DNA of 64,000 nucleotides from positions 1,860,001 through 1,924,000 of the forward strand of contig NZ_JAARML010000001.1 of assembly GCF_011759375.1 (NCBI RefSeq), read 5' to 3'. The notes under the pieces were generated by a model. It worked only from the letters and a program-made list of their open reading frames with translations. It was not told the origin of the DNA and ran no database searches. Below, piece after piece: positions 1 to 9,500 of the stretch. The translations under genes and the position numbers were made by a program. Each line of letters begins with the position of its first letter. Position 1 is the first letter of the stretch. Origin of the DNA: Paraflavitalea devenefica (GTDB lineage Bacteria > Bacteroidota > Bacteroidia > Chitinophagales > Chitinophagaceae).

Positions 1-140
1 TAAAAACACAACATGGTTTTCGTGCCCGGTGTATTGTTGCTTACGAGGCTGATAGTGAAATAATCAGCCTGCTGCTGAGGGGTGACGGTGTTGCCATTTT
101 CTTCCAGCCTGAATACATAAAATTGCTTCGCATAGTTCAT
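1..140 (-). CDS. Unknown protein, partial (3' end outside window)
   Basis: An open frame starts with ATG at 140 and reads 46 codons to the left edge without a stop. It begins 23 bp after the stop of the SDR oxidoreductase gene, in the same direction, so the two are probably co-transcribed. The visible part starts MNYAKQFYVFRLEENG and has no signal peptide or recognisable motif. An AGGA lies a few bases before the ATG. The frame is too short to assign; it is called a gene because of the spacing, the direction and the absence of stops. Confidence 0.5.
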   Translation of the reverse strand, partial: MNYAKQFYVFRLEENGNTVTPQQQADYFTISLVSNNTPGTKTMLCF

Positions 141-163
141 GGTCCTGTTATCTGGGGTGGCAA

Positions 164-1021
164 CTATGCTTCTGCCGGTTGATGCTCAAAAGCGGTGGAA
201 ATGGTCACGGATTTCCAGGCTTCCAGTTCCTCGCGGACGGAATTGATCTTGTTATAGGCCAGTTCATAGGCATCACTGCCTAGGAATAAATGCAGGGGAG
301 CTTCCGGGGCTTCTGCTACCTGTATCAGGGCAAGGGCTGCTTTATCGGGATCGCCCAGTTGGTTGCCATTCATGATCTCCTGGTGAAAAGCCTGTGTTTC
401 CCTTACTTCCTTATAAGCTTCTATCGGATGGGCAGGCACATTCAGGGAGCTGGCAGCAAGGAATTGCGTTCTGAAATAACCGGGAGAAACAATGGTAGCC
501 TTAATACCAAAAGACTTGATCTCGGCCGACAGTGCTTCTGTAAATCCTTCTACGGCAAACTTGGTAGCGCAATAAATACCAAAGCCAGGGAAAGTACCGA
601 TAAAGCCACCAATGGAAGAGATGTTGAAAATATGCCCGGATTGTTGTGCCCGTAAATAAGGCATTACCCGGCGGATCACATTCAGGGTGCCGAATACATT
701 GATGTCAAAATTCTTCCTGGCTTCTGCATCTGTGAGCTCTTCCAGGCTGCCTGCCAGGCCATAACCTGCATTGTTTACGACTACGTCTACCTGACCGAAA
801 AGATTAACCGTTTCGTCAATCGCTTTCTGAATACTGGTTTCACTGTTAAGGTCAACCGTAAGGGGCAGAAAGCTGCTGCTATAACCCACGGCCCTGATCA
901 ATTCTTCTTTGCTTCTTGAGGTGGCGGCTACGTTATAGCCCTGTGCCAATAACTGTTGTACCAGTGACAAACCTAAGCCTTTGGAGGCGCCGGTTACGAA
1001 CCATACTTTACTGTGTTTCAT
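164..1021 (-). CDS. SDR family NAD(P)-dependent oxidoreductase
   Basis: A classical short-chain dehydrogenase/reductase of 285 residues. The Rossmann cofactor loop TGASKGLG is at residues 10-17, NNAG at 83-86, the catalytic Ser near 136 (ISS), and the YCATK catalytic Tyr150/Lys154 pair follows. The C-terminal part after about 190 is the variable substrate region, so the substrate cannot be read. Closest in style to the SDRs that Bacteroidota and Proteobacteria annotate simply as oxidoreductase/short-chain dehydrogenase. It lies downstream of an AraC-family regulator on the same strand, a common pairing in which the regulator controls the SDR. A TAGCTTTG promoter element lies 22 bp before the start. 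Confidence 0.93.
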   Translation of the reverse strand: MKHSKVWFVTGASKGLGLSLVQQLLAQGYNVAATSRSKEELIRAVGYSSSFLPLTVDLNSETSIQKAIDETVNLFGQVDVVVNNAGYGLAGSLEELTDAEARKNFDINVFGTLNVIRRVMPYLRAQQSGHIFNISSIGGFIGTFPGFGIYCATKFAVEGFTEALSAEIKSFGIKATIVSPGYFRTQFLAASSLNVPAHPIEAYKEVRETQAFHQEIMNGNQLGDPDKAALALIQVAEAPEAPLHLFLGSDAYELAYNKINSVREELEAWKSVTISTAFEHQPAEA

Positions 1022-1043
1022 AATTGATTTGTTTTTGATAACA

Positions 1044-1051
1044 CAAAGCTA
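1044..1051 (-). promoter_or_regulatory. Bacteroidota -7 promoter element for the SDR gene
   Basis: The minus strand reads TAGCTTTG, a full match to the TAnnTTTG -7 element of the Bacteroidota housekeeping sigma factor, 22 bp before the SDR start. No TTG lies 19 bp further upstream, which would fit a promoter that needs an activator such as the neighbouring AraC protein. The last point is inference. Confidence 0.5.
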
Positions 1052-1157
1052 CGGTGCGGTGCACCCGATCTTGTTGCAGCATTCAAAGCAATAATTACGA
1101 AATTCAAACCGGGAGAAAATAAGCTTTTCAAGGGGCCTTATATAATCACAAAAAGAA

Positions 1158-1200
1158 CGGTGACGCCTTTTGCTTGCAACGCAAACGAAAGGTGTCACCG
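1158..1200 (-). terminator. Hairpin terminator after the AraC regulator gene
   Basis: The arms CGGTGACGCCTTT (1158-1170) and AAAGGTGTCACCG (1188-1200) pair along 13 positions with one G-T wobble. On the minus strand the hairpin is followed by TTCTTTTTG, a short U-rich tail. It lies between the AraC stop and the SDR promoter and probably separates the two transcripts. Confidence 0.6.
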
Positions 1201-1226
1201 CTAATGGACAAGTGTAATGCTATGTA

Positions 1227-2129
1227 TTAAATGCTTCTGAAGGCAGAAGGGGTGAGCGCCACCTGTTTCTTAAAAAAGTTATTGAAATGGGAAGGCTCTT
1301 CAAAGCCCAGGCAATAACTGATCTCTGAAATATTCCAGTTGGTATGTTTCAGCAATGCTTTTGCTTCGCTGATCAGCCTTTCCATAATATGTTCGGTGGT
1401 GGTTTTACCGGTAGTTTCTTTAATGGCCCTGTTCAGGTGATTAACGTGTACGGCCAGTTCTTTGGCAAAGTCGTTGGCTGAACGCAGGGAAAAGCGTTGA
1501 GAAGGCGAATCTATCGGAAATTGCCGCTCCAGCAATTCGGTAAATACCGCGGTAATGCGCGATTTGGCATTTGTATGCTGGTGAATATTCTCGGAAGGCT
1601 GCATCTTCAACGCATAGTGGATCATTTCCGTAACATAATTCCGCAGCAGGTCATACTTATAGGCATAATCAGAACCAATCTCTTCCATCATCTTCAGGAA
1701 GATCTGACTTACGTCTTTATCCTGCTCTTTACTGAGGGGGTAAGCTGGCTTGCCGCCCGGGGCAAACATGGGAAATTCGTTGATGCTGCCCCGCAGCTTT
1801 TCACTAAAGAAGCCTTCCTTGAAAATGCAGAAGAAACCGGTATTGGTCTCTGTATTGCCTTCCCAGGTATAGGGCACTTTGGGATTGAAGAACAGCAGGG
1901 TGCTGCCCGAAACGGGAATGCTTTTATCGGCATAGTGGAAAATGAAGTCTCCCCGCATCAGGCTTACCTTGTAAAAGTCGCGGCGGCTGTATTTCACCGG
2001 CGTGGAGCCGGGACCTACACAGTCCTCGGTTTTAAATACATTAAAATGCCCGATATCCTGTTTCAGGTTCTGCGGCAGGTAATTCAACTTCTTCTGGTAA
2101 AAATCCTCTAAGGTTTCTGTCTTTTCCAT
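1227..2129 (-). CDS. AraC family transcriptional regulator
   Basis: About 300 residues, with an N-terminal cupin-like sensor region (about residues 20-165) and a C-terminal double helix-turn-helix of AraC/XylS type (about 195-300). The C-terminal signature is LISEAKALLKHTNWNISEIS followed by CLGFEEPSHFNNFFKKQ and a final TPSAFR. The start is placed at the ATG at 2129 (MEKTETLEDF) because the frame further upstream, to 2282, reads an unusual sequence and contains the TAATTTTG promoter element. The gene precedes the SDR oxidoreductase on the same strand and probably regulates it. The inducer cannot be read from the sequence. Confidence 0.9.
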   Translation of the reverse strand: MEKTETLEDFYQKKLNYLPQNLKQDIGHFNVFKTEDCVGPGSTPVKYSRRDFYKVSLMRGDFIFHYADKSIPVSGSTLLFFNPKVPYTWEGNTETNTGFFCIFKEGFFSEKLRGSINEFPMFAPGGKPAYPLSKEQDKDVSQIFLKMMEEIGSDYAYKYDLLRNYVTEMIHYALKMQPSENIHQHTNAKSRITAVFTELLERQFPIDSPSQRFSLRSANDFAKELAVHVNHLNRAIKETTGKTTTEHIMERLISEAKALLKHTNWNISEISYCLGFEEPSHFNNFFKKQVALTPSAFRSI

Positions 2130-2176
2130 AATCCGGGATATTAGCAGTGATAAAGCGGAGTAATCCAATGACCCTA

Positions 2177-2184
2177 CAAAATTA
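2177..2184 (-). promoter_or_regulatory. -7 promoter element for the AraC gene
   Basis: The minus strand reads TAATTTTG, a full match to TAnnTTTG, 47 bp before the ATG at 2129. This supports the shorter AraC start, because the longer frame would put the promoter inside the coding region. Confidence 0.45.
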
Positions 2185-2330
2185 AAACACCGCGCCCTCC
2201 CGAAAGTTACAGTTTTCAAACCATCTATTGCAAAATTCAAACATTGGAGAAAGGAGGCAGCCAGGCCGGAAATAATAATCAAGGTGTTTTATGCTGGTAG
2301 TTTATGGAATGTTCGCTAAATTTAGGAGGT

Positions 2331-4055
2331 ATGAGAATCAACGTTTTACTGATCATTTTAACCTCTTCCCCCTTTCTTATGAACGCACAAACGATCACCC
2401 TCCAGGATGCCGAGGCTTATGCCGCACAATTGGAACAGAAAGAGATCTTAAACACCAAGGGTAAAGAAGTCTTGCTGAATGCCTTTCATCATAAAAACGT
2501 GACATCGGATGATCAGGAAGACCTCAAGATGTACCACGCTTCGAGACTTTCAAAAGAAACCATTCTATGGTTTTGTAACCAGGCTTTTTTTGACTCCCAA
2601 ATGCATCGCCTGCTCAACCAGACAGGAGTAGAAGATAAAATTGTTGCTGAAGACGCTGTGATTGAAAGAGGGTGGACAGCCTATCCACCGCTGGGCAGCC
2701 GAGGTAACGAAGATCTCATTCATCCCAAAAGAAGTACCATTGGCCGTACAAGGACGCGGACCCTTGAAGACTTCAAGGTATTGGGACTCATCAGTGAAAT
2801 GGTATACGAAGAAGCTAAAAAAGGAATACAGGATGCTACTATAGACGACGAGTTAGCGCTGGTAGGATTCCTGTTGAAAAGAAGTTACTATTACAAGTCT
2901 TATGATACTGAATTAAAAAAGCAACAGCAGCATATTGATGATCTCGCAAACAAGGGCATATTGACCAAAGAAAAAAAGGAAGCGTTATTGGAATCGTATA
3001 AGCCATATGAGCTGAAGGATATTGCACAGATACTTTCTTATAGCGAGCGTTACAGGTTTGTTGACCTTACGCGTCTTGAAGCTAATCCCCATATTACTTA
3101 TCCGGTCATTTTTCAGGCTGTTGCAGCGTTGATCCCCGATTTTAAATATGAAAACCTACATATTGTAATAGATCGGCAGAAAGAAGACGACATGATCAGG
3201 CAGGATCTGAAACTCAGCTTTACTATAAACGGGCAGCTTTACGAACATGTTTTCTTTTATGATTATGTAAAGGTTGAACCTGATCCCAATTACCCGGAAG
3301 ATCCTCCTGCGAGGGTTAGCCGCGATTTTCATAAAGGCGTTAATAAATGGCTGGCAGATATTAATTCATCTTACAGGTTGTATACAGTGAATATTCCTGA
3401 AGAAGGGGAAATGGTATACGGCGAAAAGAAAGTAGGCTTGCTGTTATTGAAAAAAGGAGAGGCTGAAGTAATCAACAAAGAAAACTATGTATTAAGCCAT
3501 GAAACTTTTGATGTACGTCTGAACCGGGCAGGCATCAATAAGTTTATACAGGACCTGACGGATCATGGTTTTTTTGCCCATTTATCAAATAAGGAAATTG
3601 ACCGTACGAAAGCTTCCATTTTCGCTAGCGATATTACATCACCATTGGATGTGTGTATGCGCATCCCCCATACCGTAGTAATATTTGATTGGGAGACTGG
3701 CAACCTGCGAAATCCATATGAGGACTTAACAAAGCGATTTGAAAAAGCCTCCAGAGGGGTATTTTCGGTAACAGATATTATTGATGAGTTTGAAAAATCA
3801 TGGGATAGTGCTAAGAAGGTAAAATATGGTTTTACCATGAATGGAAAGAAATATGAGACCATGCTTGATTTTCATGGCGACTGGCTCGATCCCAAGTTTA
3901 TTGATTTATTAAGACAGGCCATGAAAGAGAATAAGATAGATGGGGAAATTCGTTATTGCATGGATAATGGTCAGGAAGGGGGACATATTTTCCTTACCTC
4001 AAAGCAGTACGCGTTTATTAAAAAGAATTATACTGATCTGATCAAAGATGAATAA
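2331..4055 (+). CDS. Secreted protein of unknown function
   Basis: A protein of about 574 residues I do not recognise. The start is placed at 2331 because MRINVLLIILTSSPFLMNAQ is a good signal peptide; an in-frame ATG at 2304 would bury it behind nine residues. After the signal the protein is charged and soluble-looking, with no membrane segments and no cysteine clusters. Two positions about 210 residues apart show similar text (KKEALLESYKPYELKDIAQ and the earlier KGKEVLLNAFHHKN), which hints at repeated helical units but is not conclusive. It is followed two bases later by a second unknown gene and probably shares a transcript with it. The sequence is somewhat AT-richer than the neighbouring genes. 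Confidence 0.8.
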   Translation: MRINVLLIILTSSPFLMNAQTITLQDAEAYAAQLEQKEILNTKGKEVLLNAFHHKNVTSDDQEDLKMYHASRLSKETILWFCNQAFFDSQMHRLLNQTGVEDKIVAEDAVIERGWTAYPPLGSRGNEDLIHPKRSTIGRTRTRTLEDFKVLGLISEMVYEEAKKGIQDATIDDELALVGFLLKRSYYYKSYDTELKKQQQHIDDLANKGILTKEKKEALLESYKPYELKDIAQILSYSERYRFVDLTRLEANPHITYPVIFQAVAALIPDFKYENLHIVIDRQKEDDMIRQDLKLSFTINGQLYEHVFFYDYVKVEPDPNYPEDPPARVSRDFHKGVNKWLADINSSYRLYTVNIPEEGEMVYGEKKVGLLLLKKGEAEVINKENYVLSHETFDVRLNRAGINKFIQDLTDHGFFAHLSNKEIDRTKASIFASDITSPLDVCMRIPHTVVIFDWETGNLRNPYEDLTKRFEKASRGVFSVTDIIDEFEKSWDSAKKVKYGFTMNGKKYETMLDFHGDWLDPKFIDLLRQAMKENKIDGEIRYCMDNGQEGGHIFLTSKQYAFIKKNYTDLIKDE

Positions 4056-4057
4056 AT

Positions 4058-4459
4058 ATGAAACTTGAATTTCTTTCCGATATAAGTGATGGTGGTCGCT
4101 TTACAAATGTTGTAGCCAATCAGTTGGTCCGCTTATATGATTTTGATTCTGCTGAAGCAAGTCTGCTGAGGCAGGCAATTCAGCGAACCATCGTGGATGA
4201 TCGTGAAACATTAGAATTAAGCAAACTGGAATTCATTACATCACAGAATTGCAAAGTAACGCTTCAGTTAGCAGACACAGATATTGGGCTAACCACTGAA
4301 AATAATGTAAACTTTATCTGCTACTTAACCCATACGTTATACATTCGGATGGCAGAACTGATAGAACCATTCTGTAATAATAGAACAAGTGGTTATCAGT
4401 GGTTATATGATACTGAATCGAATCTTGAATTCTTATTTTCACCCGGAGGAACCTGGTAA
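4058..4459 (+). CDS. Unknown 133-residue protein
   Basis: Starts two bases after the stop of the 574-residue secreted protein, so it is almost certainly co-transcribed with it. It has no signal peptide or membrane segment and looks cytosolic (MKLEFLSDISDGGRFTN...). Two cysteines in the second half are not arranged as a metal site. No family is recognised. The tight spacing suggests a functional link with the upstream protein, but what that is cannot be said. Confidence 0.75.
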   Translation: MKLEFLSDISDGGRFTNVVANQLVRLYDFDSAEASLLRQAIQRTIVDDRETLELSKLEFITSQNCKVTLQLADTDIGLTTENNVNFICYLTHTLYIRMAELIEPFCNNRTSGYQWLYDTESNLEFLFSPGGTW

Positions 4460-4515
4460 TTTCGAAACATCTGATGAAATACACATAAGATCAATTTATG
4501 CAAAGACCCTGTACT

Positions 4516-5277
4516 TTATCGCGAAGCCTTCACCGGCACGGAATGGATCGCTGCGCTCATTTCTTTGATGAGGGAAGCATCTTTCTCAATGGCATTGCCA
4601 ATGACAATCACATCGGCGCCGGCCTTGCAATTGCGGTAGGCTTTTTCGGGGTCGGTAATGCCGCCGCCAATAACCAGGGGTGTTTCTATAACCTGAGATA
4701 CTTTTTCAATCATGTCTTCGGTAATGGCCCGGCGGGCGCCGCTGCCTGCATCCATATAGATCAGTTTCATGCCGAGCATCTCCCCCGCCATAGCGGTACA
4801 CATGGCAATCTCATTCTTGTCGGCCGGGATGGGCGCCGTATTGCTGATGTAAGATACCGTGGTAGGAGCACCGCCATCAATGACCATATAACCGGTAGAA
4901 ATGATCTCCAGCCCGCTCTGCTTTACAAATGGGGCTGATATCACGTGCTGGCCAATCAATAGTTCGGGATTCCTGCCTGAAATAACAGAAAGATATAATA
5001 AGGCATCTGCATAACGGGATACCTGGGAAGGACTTCCCGGAAACAGGATCACGGGTATATCACAATTCCGCTTTACCTGTTGTACGACTTCGTCTAACTG
5101 GTTGGAAATGACCAAGCTACCACCGATAAACAGGTAGTCTACCCCTGCTTCCACCGCCAGGGTGGTAAGCTCATCCGTCTTTTCTGTCGTTACCTTATCA
5201 GGATCAATGAGTACGGCAAACGACTTGTGTCCTTTCGCTTTCTGTAGTAATAGAGATTGGTAAATACGATTCGTCAT
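4516..5277 (-). CDS. Geranylgeranylglyceryl/heptaprenylglyceryl phosphate synthase
   Basis: A 253-residue TIM barrel of the GGGPS/PcrB family, which joins a polyprenyl diphosphate to glycerol-1-phosphate to make an ether lipid precursor. The family features seen are FAVLIDPDK near the N-terminus, the phosphate-binding loops FIGGSL and LFPGSPSQ, the Y-x-D-A-G-S-G-A segment (YMDAGSGA) and the C-terminal PLVIGGGI plus GADVIVIGNA. These match the Bacteroidota group, in which the protein is longer than Bacillus PcrB. What such bacteria do with the product is uncertain. The prenyl chain length cannot be read by eye. It is followed at 5357 by a separate outer-membrane protein gene. Confidence 0.92.
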   Translation of the reverse strand: MTNRIYQSLLLQKAKGHKSFAVLIDPDKVTTEKTDELTTLAVEAGVDYLFIGGSLVISNQLDEVVQQVKRNCDIPVILFPGSPSQVSRYADALLYLSVISGRNPELLIGQHVISAPFVKQSGLEIISTGYMVIDGGAPTTVSYISNTAPIPADKNEIAMCTAMAGEMLGMKLIYMDAGSGARRAITEDMIEKVSQVIETPLVIGGGITDPEKAYRNCKAGADVIVIGNAIEKDASLIKEMSAAIHSVPVKASR

Positions 5278-5356
5278 GCCTTAGCTATTGGATCTTGTAC
5301 AAAAATGCGAAAAGTTTTTGGCTTTCACGCAGTTAATTCACTATGTGGATAATCAC

Positions 5357-6094
5357 TCATAAACGTACGTAAGTGGCCAACTGAACGATGTGATTATTCG
5401 TAAAAGTCTCATTCCGGCCATTGATATACTGGTTCATATAGCCAAGCTCGGCGTCAAATTGCTTGTTAAATCGATAACCCAGGGCGATATAAGCCCTGTT
5501 CTGATCAAAGAACTTCCGGTTGACGGCCGATTTATCACCAATATTCACAAATACCTCATTTTGCAGGGCCAGGAAAGGTGCCTTACCTGTCGCCGAAGAG
5601 ATCAGTGGCGTTACATTCCTGATAAAATACCGCAACCGGTTGGCATACAGGTTACCATCGTGCTTCAGTTCATGATTTTGCACGTAGGGCCTCGGAAGAA
5701 ACCGCTGTTCCAATCGCAATCGGTGTGCCAGTGTACCATGAATACCTGGACTAATGGTCAACGGATGGGTAAACAGCACTTGTTCCCAGATACGGTGCTC
5801 AGGAACATGCCCGCTTATGCCGGCCTGTACACTCCGGTTATGGATAAACGCATAGCCAGTAGTAAGTACCAGCTTCTTATTCATATGATAATTTAATCCG
5901 GCACGTAATAGCAATGTTTGCACATGTTTCAATTGGTCAGTGCTTCTTAACTGAAAATCTGCGTGTACGCTTAGTTTGGTATTGATTTTGAATGTATTAA
6001 AATCTGCTATCCAGCCGGCAAACTGGGTTTGTGCAATCGTGCGGTCAAAGCTGAGCAATAGCAAGCCAATGATGAAAAGGTTCCTGTAGTTCAT
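5357..6094 (-). CDS. DUF2490 outer-membrane beta-barrel protein
   Basis: 245 residues with a signal peptide (MNYRNLFIIGLLLLSFDRTIAQ) and then alternating hydrophobic/aromatic strands ending in a terminal aromatic-rich strand, as expected for a small outer-membrane barrel. Features such as GWIADFNTFKINTKLSVHAD, LRAGLNYHMNKKLVLTTGY and LEQRF fit the DUF2490 family that is common in Bacteroidota. Function unknown. It lies 79 bp upstream of the GGGPS-like gene on the same strand. Confidence 0.8.
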   Translation of the reverse strand: MNYRNLFIIGLLLLSFDRTIAQTQFAGWIADFNTFKINTKLSVHADFQLRSTDQLKHVQTLLLRAGLNYHMNKKLVLTTGYAFIHNRSVQAGISGHVPEHRIWEQVLFTHPLTISPGIHGTLAHRLRLEQRFLPRPYVQNHELKHDGNLYANRLRYFIRNVTPLISSATGKAPFLALQNEVFVNIGDKSAVNRKFFDQNRAYIALGYRFNKQFDAELGYMNQYINGRNETFTNNHIVQLATYVRL

Positions 6095-6549
6095 GCGTGC
6101 AAAAAAACAACAAAAGCAGGAAAGCCGTGAAATGAGCAGGAAGGATAAAATTAAAATCGTGTTAAGCTAACAGGCAAAATATACATAAAGAAGTATCAAA
6201 CTATGTTTTCCCGAGCTTGTTGTTACTCATAGACTTTGGTGTTGCTGATCGTAAAACCAAGCGAGAAAATGTACGCTGGAAGTATGGGGAAATTACGGTC
6301 AAAAGCCTCTATCAACATACTTTTTTTATCGATCAAAACCAAATAAAATTTATCCTGAAATGCAGATTGGATGTGCAAAAATCAAGGAACGCAATACCAG
6401 TGTGAACTATGAATTTTTCCACCTCCTTTTTCCACAAGATGTGCATATTTCAAGGATTGAAAATTGAGTAGAGGAAGATATTTTCGTTTCCCTACCCTGC
6501 CTGATAGCAATCATTTTTATTAATTGTAAACTTATTAATTACTAACCTT
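6095..6549. other. 455-bp intergenic region upstream of nrdJ
   Basis: No convincing gene. An open frame of about 60 codons at 6217-6405 lacks a good start and codon bias. The region is AT-rich and holds two copies of TTTTTCCAC (6414-6436) and a likely nrdJ promoter at 6457-6486. No cobalamin riboswitch or NrdR box was recognised, although the downstream enzyme is B12-dependent. Confidence 0.6.
6457..6486 (+). promoter_or_regulatory. Probable nrdJ promoter
   Basis: TTG (6457-6459), a spacer of exactly 19 bases, then TATTTTCG (6479-6486). This matches the Bacteroidota pattern TTG-N19-TAnnTTTG with one mismatch. It would give a leader of about 60 bases before the ATG at 6550. Confidence 0.45.
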
Positions 6550-9500
6550 ATGACTAATAAGAAGCAATCTCCAAAGGGCTTGCAGTTTAGCCGCCGCTTT
6601 ACCCGTGATGATATTAGTGTGTTTGACCAGTTTGAGTATGATTATCGGTCGTCGGTAATCCGGAATCCGAGTGGAGAGGTTGTCTTCGAAATGACCAATG
6701 TAGAGGTGCCGAAACAGTGGAGCCAGATTGCTACTGATATCCTTGCTCAAAAATATTTCCGTAAGGCAGGCGTTCCCCAGGCCGATGGTTCCCTGGGACG
6801 TGAAACTTCTATTAAACAGGTAGCGCACCGTATGGCCAATTGCTGGCGCGTATGGGGCGAACGCTATGGTTACTTCGCAACCGCCAAAGATGCCCAGGTA
6901 TTTTATGAGGAATTGGTGTACTGTATTATTAACCAGGCTTGCACGCCCAATAGTCCCCAATGGTTCAATACCGGCCTGCATGAAAGCTATGGTATTACCG
7001 GCAAGCCACAGGGACATTACTTTGTAGATCCTGCAGATGGTCAATTAAAGAAATCTACTTCGGCTTACGAACGTCCACAGCCGCATGCCTGCTTTATATT
7101 AAGTGTTAGTGACGATCTCGTTAATGATGGTGGCCTCATGGACCTCTGGGTACGTGAAGCCCGCATTTTCAAATATGGCAGTGGTGTAGGTACCAACTTC
7201 TCCCAGGTGCGTGGAGAGGGAGAGAAACTGAGTGGCGGTGGTACCTCCAGCGGCCTGATGAGCTTCCTGAAAATAGGCGACCGCGCTGCCGGCGCTATCA
7301 AGAGCGGTGGTACTACCCGCCGGGCCGCCAAAATGGTGTGCCTCGACCTCGATCACCCCGAGATCATGGACTTCATCAACTGGAAAGTAGAGGAAGAAAA
7401 GAAGGTGGCTGCCCTGATCAATGCCGGCTATGCCAGCGATTATGAAGGAGAGGCTTACCGCACGGTGAGCGGACAGAATTCCAACAACTCTGTACGTATA
7501 CCCAATGAATTTTTTGAGAAACTGGAAGCTGGTCAGGATTGGGAACTGAAGGCAAGAACAGATGGCCGCGTTATGAAGCGCATACCTTCCAAAGAAGTAT
7601 GGAACCAGATCTCTTATGCTGCCTGGCGTTGCGCTGATCCCGGCACGCAATACGACACTACCATCAATGAATGGCATACCTGCCCGCAGGGTGGCCGCAT
7701 CAATGCGTCCAACCCCTGCAGCGAGTACATGTTCTTAGATAATACGGCCTGTAACCTTGCCTCTGCCAACCTCCGTAAGTTCTATGATGAAGCTACCAAC
7801 ACCTTCGATGTAGAAGGATTCGAGTACACCTGCCGCCTGTGGACAGTGGTGTTGGAAGTATCCGTATTGATGGCACAATTCCCCTCCAAAGAAGTAGCCC
7901 AGCTTAGCTACGATTATAGAACACTGGGTCTTGGCTACGCCAACCTCGGTTCTATGTTAATGGTAATGGGAATTGCCTATGACAGCGAAGAAGCCCGTGG
8001 AATTGCCGGCGCTATCACGGCAATCATGACGGGTATTGCTTACAAAACATCTGCAGAGCTGGCTTCCATTATGGGACCCTTTGCAAAGTATGAAGAGAAC
8101 AAGCAGGATATGCTGCGCGTAATGCGCAATCACCGCCTGGCAGCCTATGATGCCGGTGAGTATGAAAAATTAAGCATCAAACCGGTGGGCATTAAAGCAC
8201 AGTATTGCCCTGCTTACCTGCTGAAGGCAGCTACCAAGGCCTGGGACGATGCCGTACAACTGGGTGAAAAACATGGCTACCGCAATGCACAGACCACGGT
8301 TATTGCGCCTACCGGTACCATTGGCCTGGTAATGGATTGCGATACTACCGGTGTAGAGCCCGACTTTGCCCTGGTGAAATTCAAAAAGCTGAGTGGTGGT
8401 GGTTATTTTAAGATCATCAACCAATCTGTTCCTACTGCCCTGAAGAACTTGAAATACAGTTCCAAAGAAATTGACGCCATTGTAAAATATGCAGTGGGTG
8501 CAGGTACTTTCGCCGGTGCGCCGCACATCAATCACCAAACCCTGAGTGAAAAAGGATTTATTGCAGAAGAGATCAAAAAGCTGGATACCGCTGTAGGTTC
8601 CGCTTTCGAAATAGGATTTGTATTCAATGTATATAACCTGGGCGAAGAATGCCTGCAGCGCCTTGGTTTCAAACCAGAGCAATACTTCAACTTCGAATGG
8701 AGCCTGCTGGAAGCACTGGGCTTCTCCGATGAGCAGATAGAGGCCGCCAATGACTATGTATGCGGTACTATGACAGTAGAAGGAGCGCCTCACCTGAAAG
8801 CCGAACACCTGCCGGTATTTGACTGCGCCAACAAATGTGGTCAGAAAGGTCAGCGTTACATCCATGCGCATGGTCACATCCGCATGATGGCAGGCACACA
8901 GCCTTTCCTGAGCGGTGCTATCTCCAAAACCATCAACCTGCCCAATGAGGCCAGCGTGGAAGAAATTGCCGACTCTTATATGATGAGCTGGCAACTGGGC
9001 CTGAAAGCCTGCGCGCTGTACCGCGATGGTTCCAAACTGAGCCAGCCGCTGAGCAATAAGAGCGATAAAAAGAAAAAGTCCGAGAGTCCCGAAGAAGCAA
9101 AGTCCGAGGAAACTTCAGTAAAAGAAACGCCTCAGTCCAACATTGTTGACCTGGGCAAGCTAACCATCGAGGAACTGTTGGAAGAAGTACAAAAGCGTGT
9201 TCAGTCATCACCCGATACCAAGCTGAAACGTAAGCTGGCAACAATCGTGGAACGCAGGACCTTGCCGGCCAAACGCAGAGGATTTACCCAAAAGGCCAAG
9301 ATCAACGGTCAGGCCATGTTCCTGCGCACGGGTGAATACTCCGATGGAACAGTAGGGGAGATCTTTATTGATATGGCAAAAGAAGGCGCTACCATGCGTA
9401 GTATGCTCAACTGCTTTGCTATCTCCATCTCCATTGGTCTGCAATATGGCGTGCCGCTGGAAGAGTTTGTAGAGAAATTCGTGTTCACCCGCTTTGAACC

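Noticed and set aside
5344..5352. A perfect DnaA box TGTGGATAA between the GGGPS-like and DUF2490 genes
   Set aside because: A single 9-mer is expected about once in every two windows of this size by chance, and there is no cluster and no dnaA or dnaN nearby, so it is not an origin.
6217..6405. A 62-codon open frame upstream of nrdJ
   Set aside because: No conserved look, poor start, no ribosome-site or promoter at the right place; AT-rich intergenic sequence explains it.
6110..6540. Cobalamin riboswitch before the B12-dependent reductase
   Set aside because: No conserved B12-box GCCACTG-type sequence or the expected pairing was found by eye; only weak promoter elements are present.
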